From Vicia villosa (taxonomy: Eukaryota; Streptophyta; Magnoliopsida; Fabales; Fabaceae), in NCBI RefSeq assembly GCF_029867415.1, contig NW_026705190.1, positions 62,001 through 126,000 on the forward strand: 64,000 nucleotides of DNA, written 5' to 3'. This document shows, one piece after another, positions 36,771 to 46,249 of the stretch. The notes beneath the pieces are model-generated. The model was not told the origin of the DNA and searched no databases. It worked only from the letters and a program-made list of their open reading frames with translations. The position numbers and the translations under genes are program-made. The number at the start of each line of letters is the position of its first letter. The first letter of the stretch is position 1.

Positions 36771-37100
36771 TAGCTTCTGACTTCTGCTTCCATAGGACAG
36801 CTTCAGAACTAGAATTTCTTTAGATCCCTAGAACACTCACAGCTTCTGATTCCTGCTTCCATCTAGGACAGCTTCAGAACTTGAATTTCTTTGATCTTCT
36901 GAACATTCACAGCTTCTGACTTCTGCTTCCATCTAGGACAGCTTCAGAACTTGAATTTCTTTGATCTTCTGAACATTCACAGCTTCTGACTTCTGCTTCC
37001 ATTTAGGACAGCTTCAGAACTTGAGTTTTCTGGATCTTTAGAACATTCATAGCTTCTGATTTCTGCTTCCCTCGGATAGCTTCAGAGCTTTGAATTTCTA
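36771..37100 (-). repeat. ~70-bp tandem repeat, about 4.7 units (element C)
   Basis: Same unit as in element A. Units begin near 36771, 36839, 36909, 36979 and 37049. Confidence 0.78.
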
Positions 37101-37819
37101 CCAACATCACTTCATGCTAGATTTGTATCAGAACATTGTTGAATGTACCAGAGCATCATCTGAGCATCTCTACATCCTGAAATGTTACAGAACAAAAACT
37201 AAACGACAAAAGTCAGCATGAACGAGTTAGAACATAAAATGTATATTTGAACACATAATATGTATCAGAGCCATATAGGCTAAAATAATGTATCAGAGCA
37301 AATAGAATTTTGTCAGATCAAATAGACAAATATGGATCAAATTCTATTATCAGTGCTTCTGATTCATTCTTCTTTCTTGCTTCTGATTTCTGAAGCTTGA
37401 CAGCACTCAGCTTGCTTCAGTTTCCAGGGTTTTGCTTCTTGTGTTTGCTTTGAAGATTCTCTTCACTTCTTTATACCTGCAAAACACTTAAACCATATAG
37501 AACTTGCAGTTCTTGTTAGTAAATGTGTGGGAGCTTTACCCAGCAACTGATAGATTAATCAAATCATTTATCATTTATCTTCTCCCCCTTTTTGTCATAT
37601 CATCAAAAAGCAAAAAAGATTCAGAGAGAAATAAAACGACAAATAAAAAATACTGGAATGTAAAAACAAAGAAACATTTCATTGATAATCAAACGAAGGA
37701 TTACAGGAGAGGAATGCAGGAAAACAGATGCAACAAGGAAAGAAAACTACAAAGACCAACTCCTAAGACCCTAGCTAAGACAAAGTCTGTGCCAGCATGC
37801 CGTGAATGAGTGAAACGCC

Positions 37820-38215
37820 TCATTGACTGCTTCTTGGGCTTCCAGGCGAGGGGTCAGGGAGACTTGGTTCTGATGCAGATCTTCCACAATCCTTATCAGA
37901 GACAACATTCTCAGCGGGTGAAGATGAAGAGATTTCTTCGGAATGGGCTGAGGGAGAGGAAAGGTTAGATGAAGAGGAAGTTGAGTCCAAAAGGAAACAA
38001 GATGAGGAAGAAGATGGAGATGATGGAGGGCTTTCACCAGGAGGATGAAACACACGTCTAGAATAGTTTCCAGATAACATGGCTTCGAAAGGATTCACCT
38101 TGAGAGGATCATAGGTGATCTTTATCTTTTTGGGTTTGGAGGGAGATGTTTCAACAGCTTTCCTTTTGTTGTTTTGATCTTTTTCATGGTTTCCTGGGCT
38201 TGATGAGGAGTTCAT
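37820..38215 (-). CDS. Short ORF3 of element C (131 aa), function unknown
   Basis: Starts at ATG 38215 just after the promoter-like segment. The first ~40 residues are basic with a likely nuclear-localisation stretch (KRKAVETSPSKPKKIKI). The rest is very rich in Ser and Pro with an acidic patch. It is unlike the ~300-residue N-terminal domain of ORF3 in A and B. DNA just downstream in element sense (about 37740-37800) does resemble the ORF3 3' end of A and B. So this is either a severely deleted ORF3 with a new N-terminus or a different small gene at the same site. I do not recognise the protein. Confidence 0.55.
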   Translation of the reverse strand: MNSSSSPGNHEKDQNNKRKAVETSPSKPKKIKITYDPLKVNPFEAMLSGNYSRRVFHPPGESPPSSPSSSSSCFLLDSTSSSSNLSSPSAHSEEISSSSPAENVVSDKDCGRSASEPSLPDPSPGSPRSSQ

Positions 38216-38229
38216 AATGGATTTTCAGA

Positions 38230-38325
38230 TAATGAACGGGTAGGGTTTGATATGAATGCAAAAGGATAGAGTGAATAGAGAGAATATGAGAGGGAAGGAA
38301 AAATGTTTGAAGAATATAAAGAAAA
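38230..38325 (-). promoter_or_regulatory. Promoter/5'UTR-like segment upstream of ORF3 (element C)
   Basis: TTTATATTC (38312-38320), a CT-rich leader and AAACCCTA (38241-38248), in the same order as in A and B. The conserved GTGCAGTTGAA block lies at 38408-38444. Confidence 0.4.
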
Positions 38326-38656
38326 ACTGAAAGAGAGTAAATGATGAAAAGCATTTAATGTTACGTGACGTGAGGAGAGATAATAAAGACAAATGAGGTG
38401 ACTAGCACAGTTACCTATGGTCGGCGTCCCTTCAACTGCACGCGCGCTTATCCATGAATAGTAACGACAGGTTTACCATCCCGAGATAAAACGTTACAGC
38501 TGTTTTGCTTTAAAAGAGGTTCTGAATCAACTTAGACAATGAAACGTTAGTAATAACCGAATCATAATTTCTAGAAGATTTCAATCAGAACTTCTGATTA
38601 AAAAAAAATTCACATTCATTTCAGAAGATACTCATACATGAGAACTTCTCATCTTC

Positions 38657-41600
38657 TCATTCTGGGCATAAATCCATACTGATGTTCTTCAGAATGAACT
38701 TAAACCTATCTTCAGCCAGGGGTTTTGTAAAGATATCAGCCCATTGATGGTCTGTATCAACGAAGTTTAAAGATATAACACCCTTCTGAACATAGTCCCT
38801 TATGAAATGATGTTTAATCTCAATATGTTTAGCTTTTGAATGAAGAATAGGGTTCTTAGATAAACATATAGCAGAAGTATTATCACAGAATATAGGAATG
38901 TTACTCTCAAATATCTGATAATCTTCTAACTGACTCTTCATCCAGAGCATCTGTGTACTGCAACCAGCAGCAGCGACATATTCTGCTTCTGTGGTTGATA
39001 GAGCAATAGTTGCTTGCTTCTTGCTGTACCAGGAGATCAAATGACTTCCAAGAAATTGGCAACTTCCTGAAGTACTCTTTCTTTCAATTCTGTCTCCAGC
39101 ATAGTCAGCATCGCAGAATCCTACTAAGTTGTATTCTTTAGATCTTCTGTAAACTAAGCCAACATTAGTAGTACCTTTCAGATACCTTAGAATTCTCTTA
39201 ACAGCAGTTAAATGAGATTCTCTAGGATCTGATTGGAATCTAGCACACAAACAAACACTGAACAGAATGTCAGGTCTAGAAGCAGTCAGATATAGAAGAG
39301 ATCCAATCATACCTCTGTATAACTTCTGATCTACCTTCTTACTTACCTCATCCTTACCTAGGATGCATGTTGGATGCATAGGAGTTTTGGCTTCTTTGCA
39401 GTCCAGAAGATTAAACTTCTTCAGAAGTTCCTTCACATACTTGGTTTGGTGAACATACGTTCCTTCTGATGTTTGATTTATTTGTATTCCAAGGAAATAC
39501 TTGAGTTCTCCCATCATGCTCATTTCAAACTCAGCCTGCATAGACTCAGCAAACTCCTTTCCAAGTGTAGCATTAGATGTTCCAAAAATAATATCATCTA
39601 CATATATTTGACAAATTAAAATATCCCTTTTAAAGGTTTTACAAAAGAGAGTAGTGTCCACTTTTCCTCTAGTGAAACCATTATCCAGAAGGAAAGAACT
39701 TAAGCGTTCATACCAAGCTCTGGGAGCCTGTTTCAATCCATACAATGATTTCTTTAGTTTAAAAACATGATTAGGAGACATAGAGTCTTCAAAACCAGGA
39801 GGTTGATGGACATAAACTTCTTCATCTATATAACCATTTAAGAAGGCACTCTTAACATCCATTTGATAAAGAGTGATGTTATGTTGAGTGGCAAATGAAA
39901 TTAATAGACGAATAGATTCTAACCTGGCCACTGGTGCAAAGGTTTCTGTATAGTCAATCCCTTCTTGCTGACTATAACCCTGAGCCACCAGTCTGGCTTT
40001 GTTCCTTACCACTTCACCTTTCTCACTGAGCTTGTTTCTGAAGACCCATTTTGTACCGATTATATTGAATCCATCTGGTCTAGGAACAAGATCCCAAACA
40101 TCATTCCTTGTAAACTGATTCAGTTCTTCTTGCATAGCAATTATCCAGTCTGGATCTTCTAGAGCATGATCAACAGAAGTTGGCTCGATCAAAGATACAA
40201 GACCTAATTGACAATCTGCATTGTTCTTAAGGAATGCTCTTGTTCTGATTGGATCATCCTTCTTTCCAAGAATGACATCTTCTGAATGACCAGAGATGAG
40301 TCTGGATGATCTTCTGACAGATGGTTCTTCAGATATGCTTAGATTCTCCAGAGAAGCTGATACTTGATCTTCCGATTCTTTGCTTCTGAGAGGTTCTGCT
40401 TCTGATGCTTTGCTTCTTGGCTCAACAACTTCTGATATATCAATATCACAATCTGCAAAATTATCAAACTGCTTTGGTTTTTCAGAACCAAGCTTATCAT
40501 CAAACCTGATATTGATTGATTCTTCTACAGTCAATGTTTCAGTATTGTATACCCTGTAGCCTTTTGAGCGTTCAGAATATCCAAGAAGGAAACACTTTTG
40601 TGCTTTGGAATCAAACTTACCAAGATGATCTTTAGTGTTCAGAATAAAGCATACACATCCAAAAGGATGGAAATATGAAATGTTGGGCTTTCTATTCTTC
40701 CACAATTCATAAGGAGTCTTATTAAGAATAGGTCTGATAGAGATTCTATTCTGAATATAGCATGCAGTGTTTATTGCTTCTGCCCAGAAATGCTTAGCCA
40801 TATTGGTTTCATTGATCATGGTTCTGGCCATTTCTTGCAGAGTCCTATTCTTTCGTTCTACAACCCCATTTTGCTGTGGAGTTCTAGGACAAGAGAAATC
40901 ATGGGCAATACCATTTTCTTTGAAGAATTCTTCAAAGGATCTGTTCTCAAATTCACCACCATGATCACTTCTGACCTTTATGATTTTACACTCTTTTTCA
41001 GATTGAATCTGAATGCAGAAATCAAAGAACACTGAATGAGTCTCATCCTTGTGTTTCAAGAATTTTACCCATGTCCAGCGGCTATAATCATCTACGATGA
41101 CTAATCCATATTTCTTCCCTCTGACAGATGCTGTTTTGACTGGGCCAAACAGATCAATGTGCAAGAGTTCTAATGGCCTTGAGGTAGAAACAACATTCTT
41201 AGACTTGAATGCAGGTTTGGAGAACTTGCCCTTCTGACATGCTTCACAAAGAGCATCTGATTTGAATTTCAGATTAGGGAGTCCTCTGACAAGATTCAGT
41301 TTGTTAATCTGAGAAATTTTTCTCAAACTAGCATGACCTAATCTTCTGTGCCAAACCCACTGCTCTTCAGAAACAGACATAAGACAAGTCACCTTCTGAC
41401 TCATAAGATCTTGCAGATCTGTCTTATAAATGTTGTTCTTCCTCTTGCCTGTAAATAGGATTGAGCCATCCTTCTGATTTACAGCCTTGCAAGACTCTTG
41501 ATTAAAGATTATATCATAACCATTGTCACTCAATTGACTGATAGATAAGAGGTTATGTGTTAATCCTTTTACAAGAAGTACATTAGAAATGGAAGGAGAG

Positions 41601-41791
41601 TTACCAGACTTTATAGTTCCAGAGCCAATTATCTTGCCCTTCTGATCTCCTCCAAACTTGACTTCTCCTCCAGACTTAAGCACCAGGTCTTGGAACATAG
41701 ACCTTCTTCCTGTCATGTGTCGTGAGCATCCAGAGTCCAGGTACCATGACATGTTGTGCTTTGTCCTTTTTGCAGTCAAGGATATCTGCAA
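38657..41791 (-). CDS. pol: Pol polyprotein of element C (protease, integrase, RT, RNase H)
   Basis: 1044 codons, intact, supplying all enzymes for reverse transcription and integration. Aspartic protease: WYLDSG, Asp19. Integrase: zinc-binding His148/His153/Cys182/Cys185, then catalytic Asp213, Asp276, Glu312 (35-residue D-E spacing), with the GKFDSKAQKCFLLGYS region near 391-405. Reverse transcriptase: KWVFRNKL near 581, MDVKSAFLNG with Asp645, and YVDD at 730-733. RNase H: FCDADYAGD near 892, STTEAEY near 932, FCDN near 968. The frame is +1 relative to gag and overlaps it by 116 bp from the first listed codon, which is TTG (open from ~41842). The first ATG in frame is residue 14, two residues before WYLDSG. 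Expression is therefore by frameshift or internal initiation; the sequence does not show which. Confidence 0.95.
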   Translation of the reverse strand: MQISLTAKRTKHNMSWYLDSGCSRHMTGRRSMFQDLVLKSGGEVKFGGDQKGKIIGSGTIKSGNSPSISNVLLVKGLTHNLLSISQLSDNGYDIIFNQESCKAVNQKDGSILFTGKRKNNIYKTDLQDLMSQKVTCLMSVSEEQWVWHRRLGHASLRKISQINKLNLVRGLPNLKFKSDALCEACQKGKFSKPAFKSKNVVSTSRPLELLHIDLFGPVKTASVRGKKYGLVIVDDYSRWTWVKFLKHKDETHSVFFDFCIQIQSEKECKIIKVRSDHGGEFENRSFEEFFKENGIAHDFSCPRTPQQNGVVERKNRTLQEMARTMINETNMAKHFWAEAINTACYIQNRISIRPILNKTPYELWKNRKPNISYFHPFGCVCFILNTKDHLGKFDSKAQKCFLLGYSERSKGYRVYNTETLTVEESINIRFDDKLGSEKPKQFDNFADCDIDISEVVEPRSKASEAEPLRSKESEDQVSASLENLSISEEPSVRRSSRLISGHSEDVILGKKDDPIRTRAFLKNNADCQLGLVSLIEPTSVDHALEDPDWIIAMQEELNQFTRNDVWDLVPRPDGFNIIGTKWVFRNKLSEKGEVVRNKARLVAQGYSQQEGIDYTETFAPVARLESIRLLISFATQHNITLYQMDVKSAFLNGYIDEEVYVHQPPGFEDSMSPNHVFKLKKSLYGLKQAPRAWYERLSSFLLDNGFTRGKVDTTLFCKTFKRDILICQIYVDDIIFGTSNATLGKEFAESMQAEFEMSMMGELKYFLGIQINQTSEGTYVHQTKYVKELLKKFNLLDCKEAKTPMHPTCILGKDEVSKKVDQKLYRGMIGSLLYLTASRPDILFSVCLCARFQSDPRESHLTAVKRILRYLKGTTNVGLVYRRSKEYNLVGFCDADYAGDRIERKSTSGSCQFLGSHLISWYSKKQATIALSTTEAEYVAAAGCSTQMLWMKSQLEDYQIFESNIPIFCDNTSAICLSKNPILHSKAKHIEIKHHFIRDYVQKGVISLNFVDTDHQWADIFTKPLAEDRFKFILKNISMDLCPE

Positions 41792-43595
41792 TAGGAATAA
41801 TCTTATCCTTAGGTACCCACATTTTCTTGGGTCCTTTCTTGTTAGATTTTCTCAAGTTCTGATTGAACTTGGGTTTAACATTGTAAGCAATAGGAGGAAC
41901 AGCATGATAATTTTTAATGTGAGTTTCATGATATTTCCTAGGTTGTGTCACATGCTTTTTGGTGTGTGTTATGTGAAAACTTTGAGCATGTGAAGTGTGC
42001 CTAATATCATGGGAGTGGCCATACTTGAACTGATCATACAATGGCTTGTATGTGAATTTCATTTCATCAACAGGTTCAAGTTTGTATGGGGTTTCACCCT
42101 CAAAACCAATGCCAACTCTTTTGTTTCCAGACACAGCATATATCATAGAAGCTAGCTGACTTCTGCCAATACTTCTAGATAGGAACTTCCTGAAACTTAA
42201 ATCATATTCTTTCAGAATATGGTTTAGACTAGGAGTGGATTGTTCTGAATCAGAAGGAGATCCAACTTTATTGGATAATTTTAAAAGTTTTTCTTTTAAT
42301 TCAGAATTCTCCAACTCAAGCTTCTTTGTTTCAAATTCAAATAGCTTTTTCAGCTTTTTGTATTTGAGACTCATCTGAGACTTGAGTTCCAGAAGTTCAG
42401 TTAGACCGGAAACTAACTCATCTCTAGTAAGTTCAGAAAATACCTCTTCAGAATCTGATTCTGATGTAGATTCTGATTCGTCATCTTCTGTCGCCATCAG
42501 CGCACAGTTAGCCTGCTCATCTTCAGAGTCTGAATCATCTTCTGACTCATCCCAGGTTGCCATAAGACTTTTCTTCTTATGAAACTTCTTCTTGGGATTT
42601 TCCTTCTGAAGGTTTGGACATTCATTCTTGAAGTGTCCAGGCTCATTGCATTCATAGCACATGACCTTCTTCTTGTCAAATCTTCTTTCATCAGAAGATT
42701 CTCCACGTTCAAATTTCCTTGAACTTCTGAAGCCTCTGAACTTCCTTTGCTTGGTCTTCCAGAGTTGATTTAGCCTTCTGGAGATCAAGGACAGTTCATC
42801 TTCTTCTTCAGATTCTGATTCTTCAGGATCTTCTTCTCTAGCCTGAAAAGCGTTAGTGCATTTCTTGATATTTGATTTTAATGCAATAGACTTACCTTTC
42901 TTTTGAGGCTCGTTTGCGTCCAGCTCTATTTCATGACTTCTCAAGGCACTGATAAGCTCTTCCAGAGAAACTTCATTCAGATTCTTTGCAATCTTGAATG
43001 CAGTCACCATAGGACCCCATCTTCTGGGTAAGCTTCTGATGATCTTCTTTACATGATCAGCCTTGGTGTATCCCTTGTCAAGAACTCTCAGTCCAGCAGT
43101 AAGAGTTTGAAATCTTGAAAACATCTTTTCAATGTCTTCATCATCCTCCATCTTGAAGGCTTCATACTTCTGGATTAAAGCTAGAGCTTTAGTCTCCTTG
43201 ACTTGAGCATTTCCTTCATGAGTCATTTTCAAGGACTCATATATGTCATAGGCCGTTTCCCTGTTAGATATCTTCTCATACTCAGCATGAGAGATAGCAT
43301 TCAGCAAAACAGTTCTGCATTTATGATGATTCCTGAAAAGCTTCTTCTGATCATCATTCATTTCTTGCCTTGTCAGCTTTACGCCTCTGGCATTTACTGG
43401 ATGTTTGTAACCATCCATCAGAAGATCCCATAGATCACCATCTAGACCCAGAAAGTAACTTTCCAGTTTATCTTTCCAGTATTCAAAGTTTTCACCATCA
43501 AATACCGGCGGTCTAGTATAACCATTGTTACCGTTGTATTGCTCAGCAGAGCCAGATGTAGATGCAGGTGGATCTGTTGGAATTTCACCAGCCAT
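41676..43595 (-). CDS. gag: Gag of element C (intact, 639 aa)
   Basis: Starts at ATG 43595, 73 bases past the primer site. Copia-type gag domain at about 25-230 (PPVFDGENFEYWK, SRFQTLTAGL), acidic stretch at 255-267, CCHC zinc knuckle CYECNEPGHFKNECP at 313-327, an acidic/Ser-rich segment, then a basic tail with GPKKMWVPKDK. It ends VYVPRPGA inside the overlap with pol. The N-terminal ~12 residues (MAGEIPTDPP) differ from those of A and B (MVDESEKSTP); the rest is nearly identical. The predicted role is particle assembly and RNA packaging. It could also package A and B transcripts, since they share leader and LTR type. Confidence 0.95.
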   Translation of the reverse strand: MAGEIPTDPPASTSGSAEQYNGNNGYTRPPVFDGENFEYWKDKLESYFLGLDGDLWDLLMDGYKHPVNARGVKLTRQEMNDDQKKLFRNHHKCRTVLLNAISHAEYEKISNRETAYDIYESLKMTHEGNAQVKETKALALIQKYEAFKMEDDEDIEKMFSRFQTLTAGLRVLDKGYTKADHVKKIIRSLPRRWGPMVTAFKIAKNLNEVSLEELISALRSHEIELDANEPQKKGKSIALKSNIKKCTNAFQAREEDPEESESEEEDELSLISRRLNQLWKTKQRKFRGFRSSRKFERGESSDERRFDKKKVMCYECNEPGHFKNECPNLQKENPKKKFHKKKSLMATWDESEDDSDSEDEQANCALMATEDDESESTSESDSEEVFSELTRDELVSGLTELLELKSQMSLKYKKLKKLFEFETKKLELENSELKEKLLKLSNKVGSPSDSEQSTPSLNHILKEYDLSFRKFLSRSIGRSQLASMIYAVSGNKRVGIGFEGETPYKLEPVDEMKFTYKPLYDQFKYGHSHDIRHTSHAQSFHITHTKKHVTQPRKYHETHIKNYHAVPPIAYNVKPKFNQNLRKSNKKGPKKMWVPKDKIIPIADILDCKKDKAQHVMVPGLWMLTTHDRKKVYVPRPGA

Positions 43596-43667
43596 CTTTT
43601 ACTGAAGCGTTTTTCTCTTCCTGAATCTTTTCTAAACACGGTTAAGTGTTTGCACCTTAGAACCGGC

Positions 43668-43679
43668 GCTCTGATGCCA
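43668..43679 (-). other. Primer-binding site of element C (tRNA-iMet type)
   Basis: Minus strand TGGCATCAGAGC, two bases past the 5' LTR. Confidence 0.8.
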
Positions 43680-43681
43680 AT

Positions 43682-44888
43682 TGAAGGATAGAAAAACACT
43701 TAGAAAGGGGGGGTTTGAATAAGTGTAGCTTTAAAAACTTGACAGATAAAAATAAATTGCACAGTTATTTTTATCCTGGTTCGTTGTTAACTAAACTACT
43801 CCAGTCCACCCCCGCAGAGATGATTTACCTCAACTGAGGATTTAATCCACTAATCGCACGGATTACAATGGTTCTCCACTTAGTCAGCAACTAAGTCTTC
43901 CAGAGTCTTCTGATCACACACTGATCACTCCAGGAACAACTGCTTAGATACCCTCTAAGACTTTTCTAGAGTCTACTGATCCACACGATCACTCTAGTTA
44001 CAACTGCTTAGTTCACTCCTAAGACTTTCCTAGAGTATTCTGATCCACACGATCACTCTAGTTCCTTACAACTTAATGTAATCAATTCTAAGAGTTTACA
44101 AATGCTTCTTAAAAGCGATAATCACAAACTGTGATATTTCTCTTAACGTTTAAGCTTAATCTCACTAATATATTACAACAGCAATGTAGTGAGCTTTGAT
44201 GAAGATGAAGATTCTGAGCTTTGATTTGAACAGCGTTTCAGCAAGTTAATTTGAATTGTTTTGGTGCAGAATCGTTAACCTTGCTTCTCATCAGAACTTC
44301 ATATTTATAGGCGTTGGAGAAGATGACCGTTGAGTGCATTTAATGCTTTGCGTGTTCCGTACAGCATCGCATTTAATGTTATACGCTTTTGTCAACTACC
44401 TCGAGCCTTGTTCACGCTGTGTCTACTGACGTAGCCTAGAATAGCTTTTAACGTTCCTTTTGTCAGTCAGCGTAGCTTGCCACTTGTACTTTCTTCTGAT
44501 CTGATGTTTGAGAATACAACGTTTGAATATCATCAGAGTCAAACAGCTTGGTGCATAGCATCTTCTGATCTTCTGACCTCGAAGTGCTTCTGAGCGTGAT
44601 ACCATCAGAACTTCAGTGCTTCTGTTCTCTTGTTCTTCTGATGCTTCCATAGACCCATGTTCTGATTCTGCTTCGACCATCTTCTGATGTCTTGCCAGAC
44701 CATGTTCTGATGTTGCATGCTGAACCCTTTGAGACAAAGCTTCTGAACGCTGATTTATGCATACTCTTTATATATTTCCTGAAAAGGAAATTGCATTGGA
44801 TTAGAGTACCATATTATCTTAAGCAAAATTCATATTATTGTTATCATCAAAACTAAGATAATTGATCAGAACAAATCTTGTTCTAACA
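43682..44888 (-). repeat. 5' LTR of element C
   Basis: 1207 bp. TATA-like CCTATAAATA (minus strand) at 44302-44311. Two CTAGAGT...ACTCTAG units at 43943-44063. Followed by the CTGGG duplication (44889-44893). Confidence 0.94.
44302..44311 (-). promoter_or_regulatory. Predicted LTR TATA box, element C
   Basis: CCTATAAATA, about 580 bp into the LTR in element sense. The transcript would start roughly 30 bp downstream, placing the CTAGAGT...ACTCTAG repeats in the leader. Confidence 0.55.
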
Positions 44889-44893
44889 CTGGG

Positions 44894-46244
44894 TTCGTGG
44901 GAACCGGTTCCCATGTGGGAGGAACCGAGTTCCAGTGTTTTTAAACGTTAAAAATGGCATTTTTGGGTCCAGGAACCGGTTCCCATGTGGGAGGAACCGG
45001 GTTCCAGTACAAATTCCAGCAGCACGTTTTGAAAACTATTCTAACTTTAAAAGCTTCTAATTTTTGAACCGTAAGTCCGTTTTAGACGCCGTTTTGGACG
45101 TTGTTTCTTAAATTAAATACTATACAATATAAAGTAAAGAAAACAACAATAACTTGATTTTATTTTTAAAATCTTGATTGAATTCGTTTATGGCTTGTTT
45201 TGTACATTGTGTGCATGATTTGGTTAATGTGACAATGTGGTGATGTTGTAATGATATAACTGTGATTTGTTGTTATATGTGGTGTGAATTATATATGATG
45301 AATAGGTGATATGGACGTAAGGTCCGAGTTTTGTATCTTGTTTATAATATTTATTGGGTGATGTCTTACATGTATGCGTGTGATATATTTTATGAATGCT
45401 AAAACATATGCATGCTTATTGGTGATGAATTGGTGATTGATAATGAGACGATGTATTACATCAGATGGGTGATGTTGTAAGCATGTTATACGTTGCATTC
45501 ATTCGCATACATTTTGGTGATGGATCCCGGTGATGAAAGTGTATCAAAATGGTGGGCATAATTCCCATTGTGAGGAATTTATGCTGGTTGGACTGTATCT
45601 TGGTGATGAAAAAGATCAGTTGGATGGGTTTAACCCATGTATGGTACCACATGCATAAGAGTCTGCATGGTCTTTGTATAAATTGTGACATGTCAGGATG
45701 AAATCCGGTGTTATGATTGTGTGGTGTTATTAGTGCATATTTTTGACTTATGCTTGTGATTGGTATGAATTGATAAATCTGAATATGCTAAGTACGGTGG
45801 ATAATTGCTTATGAAATTCTATATCTGATGATTTATAATGCTATTTAATTATGATGTAGTCTCACCCTTACTTTGATGATTTTAGATTGAAGTAGCGGCC
45901 TAAGCGATCGGTGAGGATGACTCGTAGAGTTATCCGGTTATGTTGGGTCGTGTCGGTCATGCTCTGATCTTGTAACACTGGGGGACGATAGTCTTAGAGT
46001 TGCTTGTGATACACTGTTTTCCATTATTGGTTTATGTACCGTTGATTTTATTAGAGATGTTTCATAACATTGTTGAATGAGTTTCCGTTGTGCTGAACAT
46101 GTGTTTTAATATTTTTGGATTATTCCTAATAAAGCATGACAAACGACTTAGAGTTTATTTATTCTATTAATTGTAGCATCCTTGCTGTATAATTACTCTG
46201 ATCCTTATTATACTTTTCGCGGGGGTTTTTAGAAGGGTGTTACA
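44894..46244 (+). repeat. 3' LTR of element D, second part
   Basis: 1351 bp. With 34668-35311 it makes a 1995-bp LTR. GGAACCGGTTCC words at 44899-44932 and 44970-45005. It ends ...GGGTGTTACA, followed by ATCGA. Confidence 0.9.
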
Positions 46245-46249
46245 ATCGA

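Larger units (their letters stand above)
35312..44888 (-). mobile_element. Element C: complete, apparently autonomous Sirevirus (Ty1/copia)
   Basis: 9577 bp with two 1207-bp LTRs (35312-36518, 43682-44888) and target duplication CTGGG, inside D's 3' LTR. Minus-strand order: 5' LTR, primer site, gag (639 aa), pol (1044-codon frame), short ORF3, polypurine tracts, 3' LTR. Gag and pol have no internal stops and all catalytic motifs are present. The LTRs differ at about two positions by eye (around 35465 and 36409), so insertion is recent. It is the only element here with a full polymerase. Confidence 0.95.
29527..46244 (+). mobile_element. Element D: non-coding chromovirus-derived LTR element (LARD-like), interrupted by element C
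   Basis: 5' LTR 29527-31525 (1999 bp), primer site, 3.1-kb internal region, polypurine tract, and a 3' LTR split into 34668-35311 and 44894-46244. Target duplication is ATCGA (29522-29526, 46245-46249). The internal region has no ORF of note, so the element is non-autonomous. The start after the primer site and the GAGGACGAAAACTC...GTGGGGGAGA end are typical of Tekay/Del-type Ty3/gypsy elements. Confidence 0.88.
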
